7,870 nt of DNA from positions 1 through 7,870 of the forward strand of contig CAZOHN010000167.1 in NCBI GenBank assembly GCA_964579325.1. Direction: 5' to 3'. The DNA comes from CAZOHN01 sp964579325. Its GTDB lineage: Bacteria; Pseudomonadota; Alphaproteobacteria; Rhodobacterales; Rhodobacteraceae. The notes under the pieces were generated by a model. That model searched no databases. It had not been told where the DNA came from and was given only the letters and a program-made list of their open reading frames with translations. A program made the position numbers and the translations under genes. Positions 5,553-7,870 of the stretch are shown piece after piece (positions within the stretch are counted from its first letter, which is position 1; each line of letters starts with the position of its first letter).

Positions 5553-6521
5553 TCACCGTGCTCGCCCAGCGACTGCGCCGCCGTTTCGGCGGGAGCCAAC
5601 GCCGTTCGGGCCGATTGCGTGCAGGCCGACCCCGTCGGTCGCGCCCGCGGTGTCCCACTTCACCGTCCGGCAGAGGCGGCAGAACTGCTCGACCAACGCC
5701 GCCCGCGGGCGCCCGCGCACGGTGACGAGCGAGACCGTTCTGGAAAGCGCCGGATCGACCAGCGGCCGGGTCAGGATGTCGGAGTGCGCGACCAAATGTG
5801 CCGGGATCACGCAGCATCCCATCCCGGTCGCGACCATCGCCTGGATCCAGTCCTCGTGCTCGCTCTGCACCCTCACGTCGAGGTCGAGGTCCCACACCCG
5901 CCCCTCTGCTTCGACGTACGACAGATATTCGCAGTTTAGCCGGTCGAGATAGGCTTCGGCGCGCAACTCCGACAGCGGAACTTCGGCGAGGCGCTCGAAG
6001 CGGTGGCCACGCGGGAATGCGATCACGTAGGGCTCCTCGTAAAGCCGGAGCGCTTCGAGGTGTTCGCCCAGCTTTGGCGCCGCGAGAACCGCGACGTCGA
6101 CCTCTCCGGCCAGCAGCATCGCAGTCAGTCGTTCCGCGGTATCGTTGCGCACGATGAGTTCGAACCTAGGGAGGCGGACGGCGAGATGGCGGAACAGGCT
6201 GACGATGCGGGCCGGACCGATCGTGCACATGACGCCGAGCCGGAGCGACACGCGTGAGGTTGCAGCGAGCGTTGTGGCATCCGACAGCGCTGCCTGCGCT
6301 TCACTCAGGACCACGCTCAGGCGTGGCAGGACCGTGCGCCCGAGGTCGGTCAGGTGGGTGTTGCCCCGCTCGCGCCGGATGAGAGGCCCGCCGAGCTCGA
6401 CCTCGAGCCGCCGCAACGCCCGCGACAGCGACGGCTGCCCAATGCCCAGTCTCTCGGCGGCGCGAGTGAAGTTCAAGGTCTCGGCAACGGCGAGAAAGCA
6501 CTTGATCTGGGAGAGTTCCAT
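5553..6521 (-). CDS. LysR-type transcriptional regulator
   Basis: The protein is 322 residues. A winged helix-turn-helix lies at the N-terminus (MELSQIKCFLAVAETLNFTR, then AAERLGIGQPSLSRALRRLE to about residue 40). The effector-binding domain follows from about residue 90, with FELIVRNDTAERLTAMLLAG and EVDVAVLA in the first subdomain. SEHEDWIQAMVATGMGCCVI and RTVSLVTVRGRPR come in the second and C-terminal parts. The ligand and targets are unknown. A GTG at 6530 is in frame, but ATG 6521 has AGAAGG about 8-9 bases upstream and matches the family start. After about residue 293 the protein carries a ~30-residue Gly/Arg-rich tail that I do not see in the family, perhaps a read-through of a lost stop. 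Several cysteines are present (LNCEY, MGCC, FCRLC); redox sensing is possible but unsupported. Confidence 0.88.
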   Translation of the reverse strand: MELSQIKCFLAVAETLNFTRAAERLGIGQPSLSRALRRLEVELGGPLIRRERGNTHLTDLGRTVLPRLSVVLSEAQAALSDATTLAATSRVSLRLGVMCTIGPARIVSLFRHLAVRLPRFELIVRNDTAERLTAMLLAGEVDVAVLAAPKLGEHLEALRLYEEPYVIAFPRGHRFERLAEVPLSELRAEAYLDRLNCEYLSYVEAEGRVWDLDLDVRVQSEHEDWIQAMVATGMGCCVIPAHLVAHSDILTRPLVDPALSRTVSLVTVRGRPRAALVEQFCRLCRTVKWDTAGATDGVGLHAIGPNGVGSRRNGGAVAGRAR

Positions 6522-6843
6522 CGCCTTCACCCTTCTTGCCAGGACCCTCGCCCCAGCTCGTCTACTACTTCAACCTGTGCATTCGACGGCCTTGCCCCGT
6601 AGAATGTTTCGGCCAGCAACGGAAACGTGACGGCGGGAGGTGCCTTCCGTGAGCGTGGAAGGGATTCAGCAATAATTACAAAGCTTGGCCTGGCGGACGA
6701 TGCGCGTAGTGCATGGAACCGATGCTCTCGCGAGGATTGAGTAAAGGCCGCCCATCTGGCGCACTGAAGGCGTTAACCCGGCGCAAGGGCGGCTTAGTCC
6801 GCTGTCCGCGCGCGCTTCAGATGCAAACCAGAAAGGCACCTAT
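6522..6843. promoter_or_regulatory. 322-bp divergent intergenic region, lysR / small exported gene
   Basis: No gene was found here on either strand. It must hold both promoters. I see a dyad ccttcc-N8-ggaagg (6643-6662), a possible regulator site though not a clean T-N11-A LysR box. There is a short AT-rich patch, aataattacaaagctt (6670-6685), that could contain a promoter core. No convincing -35/-10 pair could be assigned. A Shine-Dalgarno gaaagg (6831-6836) serves the 6844 gene. Confidence 0.35.
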
Positions 6844-7113
6844 ATGACTGTTCGTACCCTCGCCCTCGCAGCGGCTGCCGCACTTTCGCTGACCTCTGTC
6901 TCGCCCGCCCGAGCCATGGACATGGCCCAGATGGAAAACGCGATGATGATGATCTCGGGCTTGCTGTTCAGCCAACTCGCGGCTGCCGGCATCGACACCA
7001 GCCGCATGGCCAGCGTCACGCTTTCCGAAGCCGCGACGATCATCCAGCTGCTCGGCGAAGATGATAACCGTCCGGCCAACCTCGCCCAGATCGAGAAGAT
7101 CCTTTCCGAGTGA
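6844..7113 (+). CDS. Small Met-rich exported protein, function unknown
   Basis: The protein is 89 residues, with a clear signal peptide (basic TVR, a long Ala/Leu core, then SPARA as the cleavage site). The mature form has about 65 residues and starts MDMAQMENAMMM, with six Met in the first twelve. It continues as helical-looking ISGLLFSQLAAAGIDTS and LSEAATIIQLLGEDD, ending IEKILSE. There are no cysteines and no membrane anchor after cleavage, so a soluble periplasmic protein is likely. I recognise the type only as a conserved hypothetical of Rhodobacterales. GAAAGG stands 7 bases before ATG 6844. It is divergent from lysR, which may regulate it, and ends at a strong terminator. Confidence 0.72.
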   Translation: MTVRTLALAAAAALSLTSVSPARAMDMAQMENAMMMISGLLFSQLAAAGIDTSRMASVTLSEAATIIQLLGEDDNRPANLAQIEKILSE

Positions 7114-7135
7114 AGCACGCTGGTGAACGACGCAG

Positions 7136-7162
7136 AAAGGGGCGCCCATGGGCGCCCCTTTT
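7136..7162. terminator. Strong bidirectional intrinsic terminator
   Basis: A perfect 12-bp inverted repeat, aaaggggcgccc (7136-7147) with gggcgccccttt (7150-7161), is followed by a further T. The A-run before and T-run after make it a Rho-independent terminator in both directions. It lies 23 bases after the small exported gene's stop and 65 bases past the prpE stop on the other strand, so it serves both convergent genes. Confidence 0.9.
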
Positions 7163-7226
7163 AGTCTGAAACCCAAGGCCTTCGCCTTACCTGAGGCACC
7201 ACCGTCCCGGCAGGACCCGTGCTGCT

Positions 7227-7870
7227 TCAGGCTGGATAACCGATCCCTTTCAGGGCCTCGGCGATCTCTCCGAGGATCGCGGGGTCGTCGATGGTGGCGG
7301 GGGGCTTGTAGTCCTGGCCGTCGGCGATCTTGACCATCGTGCCGCGCAGGATCTTGCCCGAGCGGGTCTTGGGCAGGCGGTCGACCACGACGGCGCGCTT
7401 GAAGTCGGCGACGGGGCCGATCTGGTCGCGCACCAGCTTCACGGTTTCCTGGACGATCTCGTCGTGCGGGCGGTTGCAGCCCTTGTTGAGGCACAGAAAC
7501 CCCACCGGGACCTGGCCCTTGAGCGCGTCGCCCGCGCCGATCACGGCGCATTCCGCGACGTCGGGGTGGGAGGCAAGGACCTCCTCCATCGCGCCCGTGC
7601 TGAGCCTGTGGCCGGCCACGTTGATGACGTCGTCAGTGCGCGCCATGATGTAGAGGTAGCCGTCTTCGTCCTTCATGCCCGCATCGCCGGTCTCGTACCA
7701 GCCGGGGAAGTGGCTGAGGTAGGACTTGCGGTAGCGATCCTCGGCGTTCCAGAGCGTCGGCAGGGTGCCGGGGGGGAGCGGCAGCCGGACCGCGATGGCG
7801 CCGAGCGTCCCGGGGGCGACCGGGTGGCCGCCCTCGTCGAGCACCTGCACGTCGTAGCCGGGCATCGCGA
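7227..7870 (-). CDS. prpE: Propionyl-CoA synthetase PrpE, C-terminal part (partial, runs off right edge)
   Basis: The fragment is 214 residues of an AMP-forming acyl-CoA synthetase, which converts propionate, ATP and CoA to propionyl-CoA. The family is about 630 residues, so roughly two thirds lie beyond the right edge. GWYETGDAG and YLYIMARTDDVINVAGHRLS form the hinge and the start of the mobile C-terminal domain. TGAMEEVLASHPDVAECAVI follows. PKTRSGKILRG contains the catalytic Lys of the A10 motif (codon 7353-7355). LPTLWNAEDRYRKSYL and KIADGQDYKPPATIDDP favour PrpE over acetyl-CoA synthetase. In this family the A10 Lys is the site of regulatory acylation reversed by CobB. The start is not in the window. 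Confidence 0.9.
   Translation of the reverse strand, partial: AMPGYDVQVLDEGGHPVAPGTLGAIAVRLPLPPGTLPTLWNAEDRYRKSYLSHFPGWYETGDAGMKDEDGYLYIMARTDDVINVAGHRLSTGAMEEVLASHPDVAECAVIGAGDALKGQVPVGFLCLNKGCNRPHDEIVQETVKLVRDQIGPVADFKRAVVVDRLPKTRSGKILRGTMVKIADGQDYKPPATIDDPAILGEIAEALKGIGYPA

Noticed and set aside
5375..5599. Minus-strand 74-residue open frame containing an AFGCTGKQ segment that faintly recalls the RapZ C-terminus
   Set aside because: The similarity is a few residues only, the frame overlaps the lysR 3' end, and there is no ribosome binding site or domain support.
1..7870. CRISPR arrays, tRNA or rRNA genes, transposase genes
   Set aside because: No regularly spaced repeats, tRNA-like cloverleaf, rRNA sequence or transposase motif was seen on either strand.

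Overview
The window looks like a piece of an alphaproteobacterial chromosome, probably Rhodobacterales. The DNA is very GC-rich with G/C-ending codons. It carries a small Cys-containing exported protein of a kind I associate with Rhodobacterales, together with cobB, efp, epmA and prpE. The lineage is an inference from gene content, not a measurement.

Layout from left to right. (a) 1-329: the start of a membrane protein on the minus strand, running off the left edge. (b) 467-1506: a small exported Cys protein, then a CobB-type sirtuin that overlaps it by 4 bases. (c) About 1465-2545: an AT-richer island holding one HEPN/AbiU2-like gene. It is followed by what looks like the 3' remnant of a DUF4160 gene that overlaps an intact DUF2442 gene (2529-2774). 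(d) 2786-2912: a 127-bp hairpin-rich intergenic repeat. (e) Elongation factor P (minus, 2923-3489) and, divergently, epmA (3609-4637), the ligase that lysylates EF-P. (f) 4675-5336: a phd/doc toxin-antitoxin module with a TATAAT promoter inside a short dyad. (g) A LysR-type regulator (minus, 5553-6521), a 322-bp gene-free stretch, and a small Met-rich exported protein (6844-7113). (h) A strong bidirectional terminator at 7136-7162, then the C-terminal third of propionyl-CoA synthetase PrpE (minus), which runs off the right edge.

Three functional links stand out. EF-P and EpmA are enzyme and substrate, with the target lysine K33 and the ligase motifs all visible. Phd and Doc form a translationally coupled toxin-antitoxin pair. 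CobB and PrpE are members of families linked by reversible lysine acylation, but here they lie about 6 kb apart and are not in one operon. The most accessory-looking part is the HEPN island between cobB and the repeat: a compositionally foreign putative RNase gene beside a damaged DUF4160/DUF2442 pair. I saw no clear new multi-gene system, CRISPR array, tRNA, rRNA or transposase gene.
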